In this document: positions 42,721-52,454 of the stretch, one piece after another
How positions within the stretch are numbered: position 1 is the stretch's first letter
Layout of the letters: each line of letters starts with the position of its first letter
NCBI GenBank assembly: GCA_019636655.1
Contig: JAHBXB010000001.1
Span: 434,001-498,000, forward strand
Direction: 5' to 3'
Length of the DNA stretch: 64,000 nucleotides
From: Phycisphaeraceae bacterium
Lineage (GTDB): Bacteria; Planctomycetota; Phycisphaerae; Phycisphaerales; UBA1924
Position numbers and translations under genes: made by a program
Notes under the pieces: generated by a model
The model's input: the letters and a program-made list of their open reading frames with translations, nothing else
What the model was told of the DNA's origin: nothing
The model's database searches: none

Positions 42721-45066
42721 ATGCAGCGAGCGTGGCTTTTTTGCATCGCCGTACAGTTGTGCTGCACCCCATTGTGGGCCCAGCCCGTCAAGGCGCCGGG
42801 GAATCTCGACTTTGAGTCGGGGGCTCCCGGCAGCGCGCCGCCAGGGTGGTTCGTTCCTACTCCCGGCATCAAGGCCTCCATCTCGGATCACGGCGCCGTT
42901 GAGGGCGCACAGTGTCTCCAGATCGTCGGCAGCCGGAAGGGCCGGGAGGCTCCGTTCGGCAACGTCATGCAGATGTTCGACGCGGCCGCGTTCCGCGGCA
43001 AGCGGGTCGCTCTCTCCGGCCAAGTCAGGATCGAGCGGCCCGAGGGCTCGGATGCGAGAGCCCAGCTCTGGCTGCGGGTGGATCGGGCGCCGGAAGCCGG
43101 GGGGAATCCGCGGCCGGGATTCTTCGACAACATGAACGACCGTCCGGTCACCTCCGATCTATGGTCGCAATGCGTGATCGCCGGTCCCGTTGCCGATGAC
43201 GCCACGGCGATCGCAATCGGATGCCTTGTCATCGGGGCCAACGAGGGGGTCACCGTCTGGGTCGATGGGCTCTCGTTCGGCGTGGATGACACACCCCGGA
43301 TTGTCGATCCGCCCGCTCCGGTCTCCGACCGCGGCATGGAGAATCTGATCGCGTTGGCCAGGCTGCTCGGCTACGTGAGGTACTTCCATCCCTCCGATCA
43401 GGCCGCAAAGGCCGATTGGGACGCGATCGCGATCGAGGGGGTACGCAGGGTCGAGGCCGCCCGTGATGCCAACGACCTCGCCGCGAGTCTCAGGGCGTTG
43501 ATCTTGCCTTACGCGCCGACCGTCCGGATCGAGACGGAACCTGTCGAAGCACCCGACGCCGACGCTCTGAAGCAGCTCGCAAACGGCGACCGCGAGCCGC
43601 GTGAAGGGGAGAGTGGCGTCCAGGAACCGGGATTCGTCATCGCGTGGCGGCACCACGGCCTCGGCCCGCAGCTCGCGGGGCTGGGGAAGGACGCCAAGAC
43701 GATCTACCGAAGTTCCCGTGTGCGCCGTCCAATCGGGGAGGATCCCGGGTCTTCTCCGATTCCGCCGCTCGGCGCGGCCATCGCCGCCGACCTTGGCGGC
43801 GGGGTGTGGTGCTCGGTGCCGATTACTCTGTGTGCCGACTCCCGCTCCACCCTGCCGGTCGTCGATGAGCCGGCGAGCCCGCGTGACGCATGGCCCGTCC
43901 GCTGGCGCCCCTTGGGTGACGATCGCGCGGTTCGCCTGGCGGATGTGATCCTGTGCTGGAATGCGCTCCAGCACTTCTATCCGTACTTCGATGCGGTCGA
44001 CTCCGACTGGGCCGCTGAACTTCCTGCCGCCCTCCGGCGGGCCGGGATGGACGCGGACGAGGGGGCATTCGTGGACACGCTGCGGCGCATGCTGGCCGCC
44101 CTTCACGATGGGCATGTGCATGTGGGGCACGCCTCCCGGGCCTCCGCCTACACCCTCCCGATCGCGTGGGATTGGGTTGAGGACCAGCTGGTCGTCACCC
44201 AAGTAGCCGAGGCCGCGGATGGGCCGGAGAGGGGCGATGTTGTTGTCTCAATCGACGGGGTGCCAGCAAGGACCGTGTTTGACGAAGCCCGGGCGCTCAC
44301 CTCTGGGGCGACGGCGGGCTGGATCAACCACCAGGCGCTCCAAGAGATGCTCAGGGGCGATTCTTCGCGGCCGGTCCTGCTTGTTCTTGAATCCCCGGGT
44401 GGAGCGCAGCGTGGGGTGGCCCTGCCGCGGGCTGTCCGGGAGACGCCGGTCGTTGAGCCTCGGCCGAAGCCGATCGCCGAGCTGAGTCCGGGGATCTGGT
44501 ACGTGGACATCGATCGGATCGACGATGCAGCGTTCCGAGGGGCCCTGCCGGACCTGGAGAAAGCCGCCGGGATCGTCTTCGATCTGCGTGGATACCCGGG
44601 CAAGCTCTCGACAATTGTCCTGGCCCACTTGATCGACACGCCGATCACCTGCTCGCGTTGGAATGTCCCGATCATCACGTGGCCAGATGGGCTCCACCGG
44701 GATTTTGAGTTCTCGAACTGGACGGTTCGGCCAGCGCGGCCGCGGCTGAAGTGCCCGACCGCATTCATCATCGACGGTCGGGCGATTTCCTATGCCGAGA
44801 CGTACATGGCCATGGTCGAAAACTACGCCCTTGCACGCATCGTCGGCCAGCCCACGGCAGGGACGAACGGCAACGTCAACTCGCTCCTCTTGCCCGGCGG
44901 CTACTCCGCCTCGTTCACCGGTATGAAGGTACTGCGTCACGACGGCTCCCAGTACCACGGCAAGCCCGTCCAGCCGACGGACCCGGTCAATCGCACACGC
45001 ACAGGGATCATCGAGGGAAGGGACGAACTGCTTGATCGGGCTGTCGAGATCGTGTCGCCCGATTAG
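42721..45066 (+). CDS. S41-family peptidase (C-terminal processing protease-like), exported
   Basis: 781 residues. A signal peptide ends near LWAQ. Residues about 25-205 form a beta-rich N-terminal domain of unknown type (FESGAPGSAPPGWFVP ... VWVDGLSFGVDD) resembling carbohydrate-binding-like modules. A helical and linker region follows, with two LARLLGYVRYFHPSDQ/ILCWNALQHFYPYFDAVDSDW repeats, a pattern seen in a class of S41 enzymes. Then a PDZ-like part (GDVVVSIDGVPARTVFDEA) and the S41 core, with FDLRGYPGKLS and the Ser-containing AISYAETYMAMVE, where Ser is the likely nucleophile. It should cut peptides or protein tails in the periplasm or at the surface. AGGGGA lies before the ATG. It converges with rtcB. 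Confidence 0.78.
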   Translation: MQRAWLFCIAVQLCCTPLWAQPVKAPGNLDFESGAPGSAPPGWFVPTPGIKASISDHGAVEGAQCLQIVGSRKGREAPFGNVMQMFDAAAFRGKRVALSGQVRIERPEGSDARAQLWLRVDRAPEAGGNPRPGFFDNMNDRPVTSDLWSQCVIAGPVADDATAIAIGCLVIGANEGVTVWVDGLSFGVDDTPRIVDPPAPVSDRGMENLIALARLLGYVRYFHPSDQAAKADWDAIAIEGVRRVEAARDANDLAASLRALILPYAPTVRIETEPVEAPDADALKQLANGDREPREGESGVQEPGFVIAWRHHGLGPQLAGLGKDAKTIYRSSRVRRPIGEDPGSSPIPPLGAAIAADLGGGVWCSVPITLCADSRSTLPVVDEPASPRDAWPVRWRPLGDDRAVRLADVILCWNALQHFYPYFDAVDSDWAAELPAALRRAGMDADEGAFVDTLRRMLAALHDGHVHVGHASRASAYTLPIAWDWVEDQLVVTQVAEAADGPERGDVVVSIDGVPARTVFDEARALTSGATAGWINHQALQEMLRGDSSRPVLLVLESPGGAQRGVALPRAVRETPVVEPRPKPIAELSPGIWYVDIDRIDDAAFRGALPDLEKAAGIVFDLRGYPGKLSTIVLAHLIDTPITCSRWNVPIITWPDGLHRDFEFSNWTVRPARPRLKCPTAFIIDGRAISYAETYMAMVENYALARIVGQPTAGTNGNVNSLLLPGGYSASFTGMKVLRHDGSQYHGKPVQPTDPVNRTRTGIIEGRDELLDRAVEIVSPD

Positions 45067-45083
45067 TCGCCGGCTAGCCGGCA

Positions 45084-46277
45084 TCAGTCTTCCGGCCGTT
45101 CACCCTCGGGCGCCATCTTGACGATCCTCGGGTCGAAGCGGGCGATGACCTCGACCAGATCTGACTGGTGCGACATCACCTCGTGGATGTCCTTGTATGC
45201 CCCCGGCACCTCGTCCGAGCCTGCTGAAAGGACTTCGACCCCGTGAGTCTCCAGATCCTTGGCGACTGTCTTGATTCGGTACTGCTCGCGGGCCCTTGTG
45301 CGAGACATCGCCCGCCCCGCGCCGTGGCTCGCCGACAGCAGCGATTCACGGGAGCCCCGCCCCCGCACCACAAACCCCGGCGAAGCCATCGTTCCAGGGA
45401 TGACTCCCAGCACGCCAACTCCGGCCGGTGTTGCGCCCTTTCGGTGCACAATCAGATCTCGCTCCCCACGGCCGTCTCCAGGGTCGTGGCGCTCCTTCCA
45501 CGCGAAGTTGTGGTGATTCTCGATGGACGCCAGCGGGTCCGCGCCAAGCTCTCTAAGGATTCGCCGGTGGATGACCTCGTGGTTCGCCGCGGCGTACGCG
45601 CCCATGAGGTTCATCGCGTCCCAGTACTCGCGGCCTTCCTGCGAGTCCAGGTCGAGCCAGGCAAGATAGCGAAGGTCCTTGGGCAGGTCGTCGTGCAGGC
45701 TCATCGCCAGGCGAGAGTAGTGGTTGCAGACCGCCGCGCCAGTGCCGCGGCTGCCGCTGTGGGAGAGCAGGGCGAGGTACTCGCCCGCCACCAGCCCAAG
45801 GTCGGGCTTCTCCAGGGTGAGCGTGCCATACTCGACGAAGTGGTTGCCGGATCCGCTGGTCCCCAGCTGCGACCAGGCCTTGTCCTTGCCCTCGCGGGTG
45901 ACGCGGCTGACGGTCCAATCAAGGTCAAGAACCTCGTGCTCGGCCCGTCGCTGGAGTGTGCCGCCGACGCCGAAACACGTCTTGGACTCCAGCGCATGGA
46001 TCAACTGCTGCCGTTCGGCGGGCTTTGCCAGGCTTGTCGACGGAATGTCGAGAACGGTTAACCTCATCCGGCAGGCGATATCAACCCCGACCGCGTAGGG
46101 AATGACAGCGTTCTCGGTCGCGAGAACTCCCCCGATGGGCAGGCCGTACCCCTGGTGGGCGTCCGGCATCAGCGCGCCAACCACCGCTACCGGAAGCCGG
46201 CAGGCGGCCTCCATCTGTGAAACGGCGCCCTCCTCGAGGCCGGCACCCCAGACTCTCCATTTGGCGCTGCCAGTCAT
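45084..46277 (-). CDS. rtcB: RNA-splicing ligase RtcB family protein
   Basis: 397 residues, near the compact form of RtcB, the GTP- and Mn-dependent ligase that joins RNA 2',3'-cyclic phosphate or 3'-phosphate ends to 5'-OH ends. Motifs: MPDAHQGYGLPIGGVLA, YAVGVDIACRM, GSGNHFVE (metal and GMP site), SIENHHNFAW, HRKGATPA, and ASHGAGRAMSR with the active-site His that takes GMP. The DIACRM motif replaces the more usual DIGCGM, a modest change in the metal-binding region. It starts 12 bases after rpoD on the same strand. RtcB repairs cleaved tRNA or rRNA; no RtcA or archease gene is beside it. Confidence 0.9.
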   Translation of the reverse strand: MTGSAKWRVWGAGLEEGAVSQMEAACRLPVAVVGALMPDAHQGYGLPIGGVLATENAVIPYAVGVDIACRMRLTVLDIPSTSLAKPAERQQLIHALESKTCFGVGGTLQRRAEHEVLDLDWTVSRVTREGKDKAWSQLGTSGSGNHFVEYGTLTLEKPDLGLVAGEYLALLSHSGSRGTGAAVCNHYSRLAMSLHDDLPKDLRYLAWLDLDSQEGREYWDAMNLMGAYAAANHEVIHRRILRELGADPLASIENHHNFAWKERHDPGDGRGERDLIVHRKGATPAGVGVLGVIPGTMASPGFVVRGRGSRESLLSASHGAGRAMSRTRAREQYRIKTVAKDLETHGVEVLSAGSDEVPGAYKDIHEVMSHQSDLVEVIARFDPRIVKMAPEGERPED

Positions 46278-46289
46278 GCCGGCGGAAAC

Positions 46290-48164
46290 TCAGTCGACGA
46301 TTTCACCGCTCTCGACTTCGCTGCCGTCAACAAAGCCCTCAAGCTTGCGCGCACGCACGGGGTGCTGGAGCTTGCGGATCGCCTTCGCCTCGACCTGCCT
46401 GACGCGCTCGCGTGTGACCTTGAAGATCCGCCCGACCTCCTCGAGCGTGTACGTGTACCCGTCGCCGATCCCGTATCGAAGCTTGATGATCTCCCGCTCG
46501 CGATAGGTCAGGCCGCGCAACACGTGCTCGATCCGGTTGCGGAGCATCTCCTGCGCCGCCGTATCGGATGGGGAGCCCTGACGCTCGTCCTCGATGAAGT
46601 CACCGAAATAGGAGTCCTCGCTCTCGCCGACGGGACGGTCGAGCGACACGGGGTGGCGGCTGATCTTCATTACGCGCCGGACTTCCCACACGTTCATCCC
46701 GGCCTTTTCGGCGAGTTCCTCGATCGTCGGCTCCCGGCCAGTCTCCTGGAGCAGCAGTTTCTGGATGTTCCTCAGCCGCGTCATCGTCTCGATCATGTGG
46801 ACGGGAACGCGGATCGTCCGCGCGTGATCGGCAATCGCCCGCGTGATGGCCTGGCGGATCCACCACGTCGCGTAGGTGCTGAACTTGTAGCCCCGCTTGT
46901 ACTCGTACTTGTCGACCGCGCGGAGCAGGCCCGTGTTGCCCTCCTGGATCACGTCGAGGAAGGGCAGGCCGCGATTGCGGTACTTCTTGGCGATCGACAC
47001 GACCAGACGGAGGTTGCCCCCGGCGAGGTCCCGTTTAGCCTGCTCGTACTCCCAGAAGACGGTCTCGATGTCCTTGATCCGGCGGGCCAGGTCGTCGGGC
47101 TCCTCCATCAACAGCGACCTCAGGCCGTTCAGCTCGTCCCGGATCACCTGCACATCGTCGGCCTCGTACCGCTTGGGCATCCGCTCGGCGCGGCGAAGTT
47201 CCGACTGGAGGTCCCGCATCTTGGTGTTCATGCTCCGCAGCCGCTTCATCAGCGGGATGATGCGGCCGGTCCGGAGGCTCAACTCCTCGGTGAGCGCCGC
47301 CATCTTGCGGCGTCTTGTCGAGATCCGCTCGCGCAGCTCGGTCGCCCGATTCTGGTCGCCGGCTTGGCGCGCCTGTTCGAGAGACTCCCAGTCCGTCCGG
47401 TTCAGCGAGAGCAGTTTGTCCAGTGTCCTGAGGTTGTACGGGATACGGAGCGTGATCTTGCCCTTCGCGTTCTCCTCGGCCGTTGAGATGCGCATCGTCC
47501 GGTCAAACGGCAGGGAGCCGTCTGCGACTTGCCGCAGCATGTCCACAGCTTGAACGACCGCATAATCGTTCTCGAGCACGCGCCGCCGGAAAATCATCCG
47601 CGTCGTCTCGATCTTCTTGGCGAGCCGTACTTCCTCGTCACGGGTGAGCAGCGGGATCGATCCCATCTGCGAGAGGTACATCCTCACCGGATCGTCGATT
47701 CGCTTGGCATGCCCCCCCTCCGCGAGCGCCGCAGCGAGTTCGTTTCGGATCGCTTCCTCTTCAGGGTCTACCGCCGCCTTCGCCGGAACAGGCCGCTCGG
47801 CGACGATCTCCTGGCCGTTCGGGAGTGTCATCCGGAGCCAGCCCGGTTCCTCCATCCGCTCGCCGCCCGGGACGCTCATCGCGCGGGCGCTCCTCGCCAG
47901 CGCCGCCGGGGTCTGCCGCGCCTCGGGCGATGCGACGCTCGCGCCGCCGCGCTTCTTGCTCTCCCTCCACCGGCGCGCCCTGTATTCCATCTCGTCGATC
48001 AGCTCAATGCCAAGCTGGTCCAAGTGCACGAGCAGTTCGTGCAGACGCTCGGGGTCGACCATCTCGTCGGGGAGGGTGTTGTTCAACTCCTCATAACTGA
48101 GCCACTTGCGCTCACGGCTCACGTCGACCAGCTGCGCCATCGCTGGATGAAGATCACAGATCAC
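46290..48164 (-). CDS. rpoD: RNA polymerase primary sigma factor RpoD (sigma-70)
   Basis: 624 residues. Region 1.1-like N-terminus ([18 protein letters not shown]), region 1.2 ([23 protein letters not shown]), a non-conserved region of about 200 residues, then the near-invariant region 2 ([59 protein letters not shown]), region 3 ([15 protein letters not shown]) and region 4 ([45 protein letters not shown]) with the -35-binding helix-turn-helix. The start is GTG 48164 with AGGAGA 5 bases before it. It recognises housekeeping promoters. It follows dnaG by 99 bases and is followed by rtcB. Confidence 0.97.
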   Translation of the reverse strand: MICDLHPAMAQLVDVSRERKWLSYEELNNTLPDEMVDPERLHELLVHLDQLGIELIDEMEYRARRWRESKKRGGASVASPEARQTPAALARSARAMSVPGGERMEEPGWLRMTLPNGQEIVAERPVPAKAAVDPEEEAIRNELAAALAEGGHAKRIDDPVRMYLSQMGSIPLLTRDEEVRLAKKIETTRMIFRRRVLENDYAVVQAVDMLRQVADGSLPFDRTMRISTAEENAKGKITLRIPYNLRTLDKLLSLNRTDWESLEQARQAGDQNRATELRERISTRRRKMAALTEELSLRTGRIIPLMKRLRSMNTKMRDLQSELRRAERMPKRYEADDVQVIRDELNGLRSLLMEEPDDLARRIKDIETVFWEYEQAKRDLAGGNLRLVVSIAKKYRNRGLPFLDVIQEGNTGLLRAVDKYEYKRGYKFSTYATWWIRQAITRAIADHARTIRVPVHMIETMTRLRNIQKLLLQETGREPTIEELAEKAGMNVWEVRRVMKISRHPVSLDRPVGESEDSYFGDFIEDERQGSPSDTAAQEMLRNRIEHVLRGLTYREREIIKLRYGIGDGYTYTLEEVGRIFKVTRERVRQVEAKAIRKLQHPVRARKLEGFVDGSEVESGEIVD

Positions 48165-48263
48165 ATGCGTCTCCTGACCGTTCCGCTGCAGACCAACCTC
48201 GTCCCTGTATCCTTCGCGGTGGACCGCTCACGCGTCGGCCCACCGTGCATTTTTCTTTGCCCC

Positions 48264-50156
48264 CTACGACGCCCTGGGCATGGCTCTCCGGTCCGTGCCA
48301 ACGTCCGCCGCGCGACGCCGGAGCGACTCCAGACGCGCGGCCGCATCGTCCCATCCAGAAGAAGGAGGCGCCGACACGCCATCGTGCCCGCGCCGTGCCT
48401 CGTCCAGCCATTCCTTCCACAGCCGTCGGACGGCCTCCAGGTTCCGTTCCGCCAGGCGATCCACCTCGGAGGCCAGCCACGTCGCGATGTGCTGGGATTC
48501 GACGTCCTCGAGTCGCGACAGGACGGCTGCAAGCGACGGGGGCTCACCCTCGTGCACCAGCTGCTCGACAGCCCCGGACACCGCCATGTCGTCCTTCGTC
48601 GCTCGCGAATCCGGTGGCCAGATCAGCCCACGATCACGATCAGACAACGCGTGGACCAGTTGTGGATCGCAGAGCAGACACCCGATCAACCGCTCTCTTC
48701 CGTTCATCCGGCGGCGACGCTCGGGAGGCTCGTGGGTGCTGTCCGACACCGAGCCCGCGGAGCGCCGCTGGCCCCCGGCTCGGTCGGTACGGCTCCCAAT
48801 GCTGCCGAACAGCACGTCCGATTCCACTCCGGTGAGTTGCGAGAGCCGCCTGACGATCATTTGCCGGAATGCGGGCTCGATGCGATCCAGGCCGAGGTCG
48901 GCAAGGCGGGCAATAAACTCCTCGACGATCCGGCTCTGGGCCGCCACCCCCCGGTTTGACATCTCCGATTCGACCCGTGAGAGCAGCATCCGGAACGGGT
49001 CAACGGCGCGGGCGATCGCCTCCCTGAATGTCGCGGCGCCACCCTCCCGTTTGAGGAGTTCATCCGGGTCCTTGGCGTCGGTGACATCTGAGAGCCTTGC
49101 AATCCGGAGGTCCACGCGCTCCGAGAAGAAGACCTCAACAGCCCGCTGTGCTGCGCGCTGACCCGCCTCGTCGCCGTCGAACAGCAGCACGATCGCCTCG
49201 CACTGGCGGCGGAGCAGGCGGGCGTTGCCCGCGGTCATCGCCGTGCCCAGAGTTGCGACCACGTTCCGCACTCCGGCGGCGTGGCACGCAATGACGTCGA
49301 TATACCCTTCGACCACGATCGCCGTGCGGGACGATTGGATGGCGCGAGCGGCCTGGTGCAGACCGTAGAGCGTCGCGCCCTTGTCGAAGACCGGTGACTC
49401 CGCGGAGTTGAGGTACTTCGCATCCTCGGTGCCGTCCGGCCGTTTCGCATCGCTCAGCCGGCGACCGCCGAACGCGATGACGCGGCCGATCTGGTCATGG
49501 ATCGGGAAGATCAGGCGGTCCCGGAACGCGTCGTACGAGCCGCCGTTTTCCCGTCGCTTGAGCAGGCCCGCGGCGACGAATGCGTCATGCTTCATCCGCT
49601 TCGCATCGATCGTCTTGACGAGCCCGTCCCACATCGCCGGAGCGGCGCCAAGGTCGAACTCGCGGACCATTTCCGGCGGGATCCCGCGCCGAGCAATGAG
49701 ATCCCTCGCCCCCTTCCCGTGCTCCTCGTGCCGCAGGATCGTCCTAAAGAAGTCGCACGCGGTGAGGTTCGCGGCCAGCAGGCTCTCGCGCGCGGATCTC
49801 GCGGCCTCATCGGCCCCTGGCGACGAGTGCCGCCGGGGCGTGAGTGTAATGCGGGCACGCTGCGCCAGATGCTCCAGTGCCTCGCGGAAACTCATCTTGT
49901 GGAAGTTGCGGACGAAGGTCAACGCGTCGCCGCCGGCGCCGCACGCGAAGCAGTGGAAGATGCCCTTGTGCGGCACAACGTGCATCGACGGAGAGTGATC
50001 GTCGTGAAACGGGCAGAGGCCGACGAACTCCCGCCCCTTCGGCCGGAGTGCAACGTGCTCGCCCACGAGCTGGACGAGGTCTGTTGCCTCCAGCACGCGC
50101 TGCCGATCGTCTACGTATCCCGGTCCTGTCGTCACGGGGATCAGTCTTCCTGACAT
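48264..50156 (-). CDS. dnaG: DNA primase DnaG
   Basis: 630 residues. The N-terminal CHC2 zinc finger begins at Cys48 (LCPFHDDHSPSMHVVP ... FHCFACGAGGD). The Toprim catalytic core includes VVEGYIDVIACHAAG and LLFDGDEAGQ. A C-terminal helicase-binding region (about 430-630) is divergent. It makes RNA primers at the replication fork. The ORF extends to 50396 without further good starts; ATG 50156 matches the family start (RLIPVTTGPGYVDDRQRVLEAT). dnaG, rpoD and rtcB read the same way; dnaG-rpoD order is the classical macromolecular-synthesis operon, here without rpsU in front. Confidence 0.95.
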   Translation of the reverse strand: MSGRLIPVTTGPGYVDDRQRVLEATDLVQLVGEHVALRPKGREFVGLCPFHDDHSPSMHVVPHKGIFHCFACGAGGDALTFVRNFHKMSFREALEHLAQRARITLTPRRHSSPGADEAARSARESLLAANLTACDFFRTILRHEEHGKGARDLIARRGIPPEMVREFDLGAAPAMWDGLVKTIDAKRMKHDAFVAAGLLKRRENGGSYDAFRDRLIFPIHDQIGRVIAFGGRRLSDAKRPDGTEDAKYLNSAESPVFDKGATLYGLHQAARAIQSSRTAIVVEGYIDVIACHAAGVRNVVATLGTAMTAGNARLLRRQCEAIVLLFDGDEAGQRAAQRAVEVFFSERVDLRIARLSDVTDAKDPDELLKREGGAATFREAIARAVDPFRMLLSRVESEMSNRGVAAQSRIVEEFIARLADLGLDRIEPAFRQMIVRRLSQLTGVESDVLFGSIGSRTDRAGGQRRSAGSVSDSTHEPPERRRRMNGRERLIGCLLCDPQLVHALSDRDRGLIWPPDSRATKDDMAVSGAVEQLVHEGEPPSLAAVLSRLEDVESQHIATWLASEVDRLAERNLEAVRRLWKEWLDEARRGHDGVSAPPSSGWDDAAARLESLRRRAADVGTDRRAMPRAS

Positions 50157-50595
50157 TCCGGGCCGCTCGCCGTCTCCGACATAGACGCCTGAGCGCCGTC
50201 CACGCGATTCTTCCTCAGCCCGCGTTCTGTCCGCACCGCGCGGGCACGACCTCAAACCCGAAGGCTGCTGGATCCTTGAAGGCCGCGTGTGCGAAACGTG
50301 TAGCGCCCGAATCTCCGCGGCCGGATCGGCCGCATTGCCTGCCCCAGTTGTGGCACATGATCTGTGCCTACAGACGCTACCGCTCGGCTCGCTCAAGATT
50401 CGTGTTTATCCGCGTGGGTTATAGGGCCTTGCGGCCGGGACCCAGGGATACCGGGTTGAGCGACGCTGCCCCAAACGTAGCACGCCTGCGGCACCGGTCA
50501 AACCCGGACCAACATTCTGAGCACAGTTCGCCCAGCTTCACCCGCTACCCAATGGCAGCGCTAGCCGCTCCTCTTGGCCGGCATACCTTCTGAGC
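50157..50595. other. 439-base region between divergent dnaG and acyP
   Basis: No credible gene is seen. It should hold promoters of dnaG (minus) and acyP (plus). A 7-bp inverted repeat with 3-base loop (GCGGCCG-GAT-CGGCCGC, 50317-50333) is the only clear structure. The in-frame extension of dnaG across the left half of this region reads as random Arg/Ser/Pro sequence and is not taken as coding. Confidence 0.5.
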
Positions 50596-50862
50596 GTGCG
50601 GCAGAGGGTTGTCTATTCCGGTCGTGTGCAGGGTGTCGGTTTCCGGGTCACCGCCCGCGGCGTGGCCCTGCGGCATCCGGTCTCGGGATTTGTTCGCAAC
50701 GAGGCCGACGGCTCTGTGATGCTGGAGGTGCAGGGGGACCACGCGACGATCGAGCTGTTCCGCCACGAGTTGCGGACCGCGATGCACCGGAATATCAAGG
50801 GCGAGCACGAGGCCTCGATCGCCGAGGTTTCGGGAGAGAATGAGTTTGTGATCCGGGCCTGA
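50596..50862 (+). CDS. acyP: Acylphosphatase
   Basis: 88 residues, the full length of the family. GRVQGVGFR with catalytic Arg17 and the GFVRN motif with Asn35 define the active site that hydrolyses acyl phosphates such as 1,3-bisphosphoglycerate or carbamoyl phosphate. The C-terminal strands (VMLEVQGDHATIELF) fit. GTG start. It ends 15 bases before the HAD gene in the same direction, probably one transcript. Confidence 0.93.
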   Translation: MRQRVVYSGRVQGVGFRVTARGVALRHPVSGFVRNEADGSVMLEVQGDHATIELFRHELRTAMHRNIKGEHEASIAEVSGENEFVIRA

Positions 50863-50876
50863 GGCGTGCTCCACCC

Positions 50877-51599
50877 ATGTTGATCCTCTTTGACATCGAC
50901 GCCACCCTCATCTCCACCAGTGGCGCCGGCATTCGGGCCATGGAAGACGCGGCTCGGTCCGTCTTCCATCCCGACTTCGCCGCGGATGGCATCGACTACG
51001 CCGGGCGCCTCGATCCCCTGATCATTGGGGACTTCTTCAACGTGGCGAAACAGTCTCGATCAGCCGTCGCCGTCGCGGAGTTCAGAGCCGCGTACGGCCG
51101 GAACCTGGCAACGAGGCTGGTCGAGCCGGGGGTCATCGCCCGACCGCTCCCCGGTGTTCCGGAGCTGCTTCGTGCGCTCCAAGCCTCATCGGAGGTCACG
51201 CTCGGCCTGCTCACGGGCAACTTCCCTGAGACCGGCACGCTGAAGCTCAAGCATTGCGGGATCGATCCCGAGGGGTTCCGGATCAGGGTCTGGGGCGACG
51301 AATCACCCCACGATCCACCATCCCGGGAGCATCTGCCTGCGGTCGCCCTTGAGCGGTACCACGCGATCCACGCCAGGCGGGTCGATCCCTCGCAGGTCAC
51401 CGTCATCGGCGACACCCCGCACGATGTTCGGTGCGCGAGGGTCAACGGGTGCCGGTCGCTGGCGGTTGCCACGGGTCGGTTCGGCACCGCCGAGCTCCGA
51501 TCTGTAGGCGCCGACCTTGTGGTCGAGGATCTTTCATCGACGCAGCGGATCCTTGAGTGGCTGCTGTCGGTATCGCCCGAGTCGCGCCGGGCGAGCTAG
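50877..51599 (+). CDS. HAD-superfamily hydrolase (phosphatase-like)
   Basis: 240 residues. HAD motifs in order: motif I FDIDATL (Asp6 nucleophile and Asp8), motif II LTGN (Thr), a Lys/Arg-containing region before, and motif IV VIGDTPHDVRCA. The cap domain (about 15-95) with YAGRLDPLIIGDFF is helical, as in phosphoglycolate-phosphatase-like HADs, and the Ala/Thr after the second Asp replaces the more common Gly. Likely a small-molecule phosphatase; substrate not inferable. It follows acyP at 15 bases. Another acyl-phosphate-related role is possible but not shown. Confidence 0.85.
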   Translation: MLILFDIDATLISTSGAGIRAMEDAARSVFHPDFAADGIDYAGRLDPLIIGDFFNVAKQSRSAVAVAEFRAAYGRNLATRLVEPGVIARPLPGVPELLRALQASSEVTLGLLTGNFPETGTLKLKHCGIDPEGFRIRVWGDESPHDPPSREHLPAVALERYHAIHARRVDPSQVTVIGDTPHDVRCARVNGCRSLAVATGRFGTAELRSVGADLVVEDLSSTQRILEWLLSVSPESRRAS

Positions 51600-51676
51600 A
51601 GCCCGCGTAGGCGGGGCCCATGCGGCGCCCGCTGCTACACTGCGTCCACGCCGCCGAACGATGGAGCCCTGTGGCC

Positions 51677-52426
51677 ATGTCGAACAGCTACCGCGCTCTG
51701 TGCGCCGACTTCTATATCAACCAGCGACTCAACCTCAAGATGGACCTTCCGATGCGGCGGGACACGGTGCTGTCGCTCTTTGACCGGATCCGCCGCGAGA
51801 TTCCCTCGCTCGATAAGTTCCGGAGGTACCAGAACGAGCTCTCACTTGAGTCCGGTTCCCGCGAGCCCGCCCAGCAGTGGCTTGGCGTCCGGCGCACGAG
51901 CATCCGGTCAGGTTCGGTCAACCCGGAGTCGCCCGAGGACTCCTACCGGCTCCACCGCCTCGTTCTGGAGACGGCCCCGTATTTCCTGGACATCAGCCCG
52001 CTGGACATCGAGTACCTCGAAGTTCTGTACGGGTTCGATCTTCTCGCCTCGGGCAACCATGACGCCATCGTCTACGAGGCCCTGTTTGCCGGGTCGCCCA
52101 TCGCCCAGCTCGTTGACTCGCCGAACACGATGCCCACCGATTTCCAGCCGGTCTTCGGGGTCTCCCTTACGCCCGAGTGCGATGTCCATGCCCAGTTCGA
52201 AGTCAAGACTCGCACGTCCGCCCGTCAGGTGCGTTCGGGAGACTTCCGAGAAGAGCCGATCAGCGTCTATCTCACGGTCCGCCGGCAGGGGCCGGTTTCC
52301 GATATCCATGATCTTGCCACCGCGCTCGCGTCATTGACCCACCACGCTCAGGACCTGCTCGACAACCGCGTGGTGCCGCACCTGATCGTGCCAATTCGGA
52401 ACACGATCGCCTCTGGCAGCGCATAA
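51677..52426 (+). CDS. Hypothetical conserved protein
   Basis: 249 residues with no family recognised. It opens with FYINQRLNLKMDLPMRRDTVLSLFDRIRREIP and continues with RYQNELSLES, then YRLHRLVLETAPYFLDISPLDIEYLEVLYGFDL and a domain with FGVSLTPECDVHAQFEVKTRTSARQ. It has no signal peptide or membrane segment. The orderly hydrophobic pattern and absence of low complexity suggest a folded cytosolic protein; I believe similar proteins occur in other Phycisphaerae but could not check. ATG 51677 has GGAG about 10 bases before it; the frame continues a few codons further upstream. Confidence 0.6.
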   Translation: MSNSYRALCADFYINQRLNLKMDLPMRRDTVLSLFDRIRREIPSLDKFRRYQNELSLESGSREPAQQWLGVRRTSIRSGSVNPESPEDSYRLHRLVLETAPYFLDISPLDIEYLEVLYGFDLLASGNHDAIVYEALFAGSPIAQLVDSPNTMPTDFQPVFGVSLTPECDVHAQFEVKTRTSARQVRSGDFREEPISVYLTVRRQGPVSDIHDLATALASLTHHAQDLLDNRVVPHLIVPIRNTIASGSA

Positions 52427-52454
52427 CCTCCCGCTCCGGTTCGAGGCCCATCGC

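Noticed and set aside
45069-45082. 14-base perfect palindrome GCCGGC-TA-GCCGGC between the S41 peptidase and rtcB genes
   Set aside because: Loop too short for a hairpin terminator and no T run; likely a chance G+C-rich palindrome.
50157-50396. Extension of dnaG to an upstream start at 50396
   Set aside because: Extra 80 residues are Arg/Ser/Pro-rich without similarity to primase, and the family N-terminus starts at 50156.
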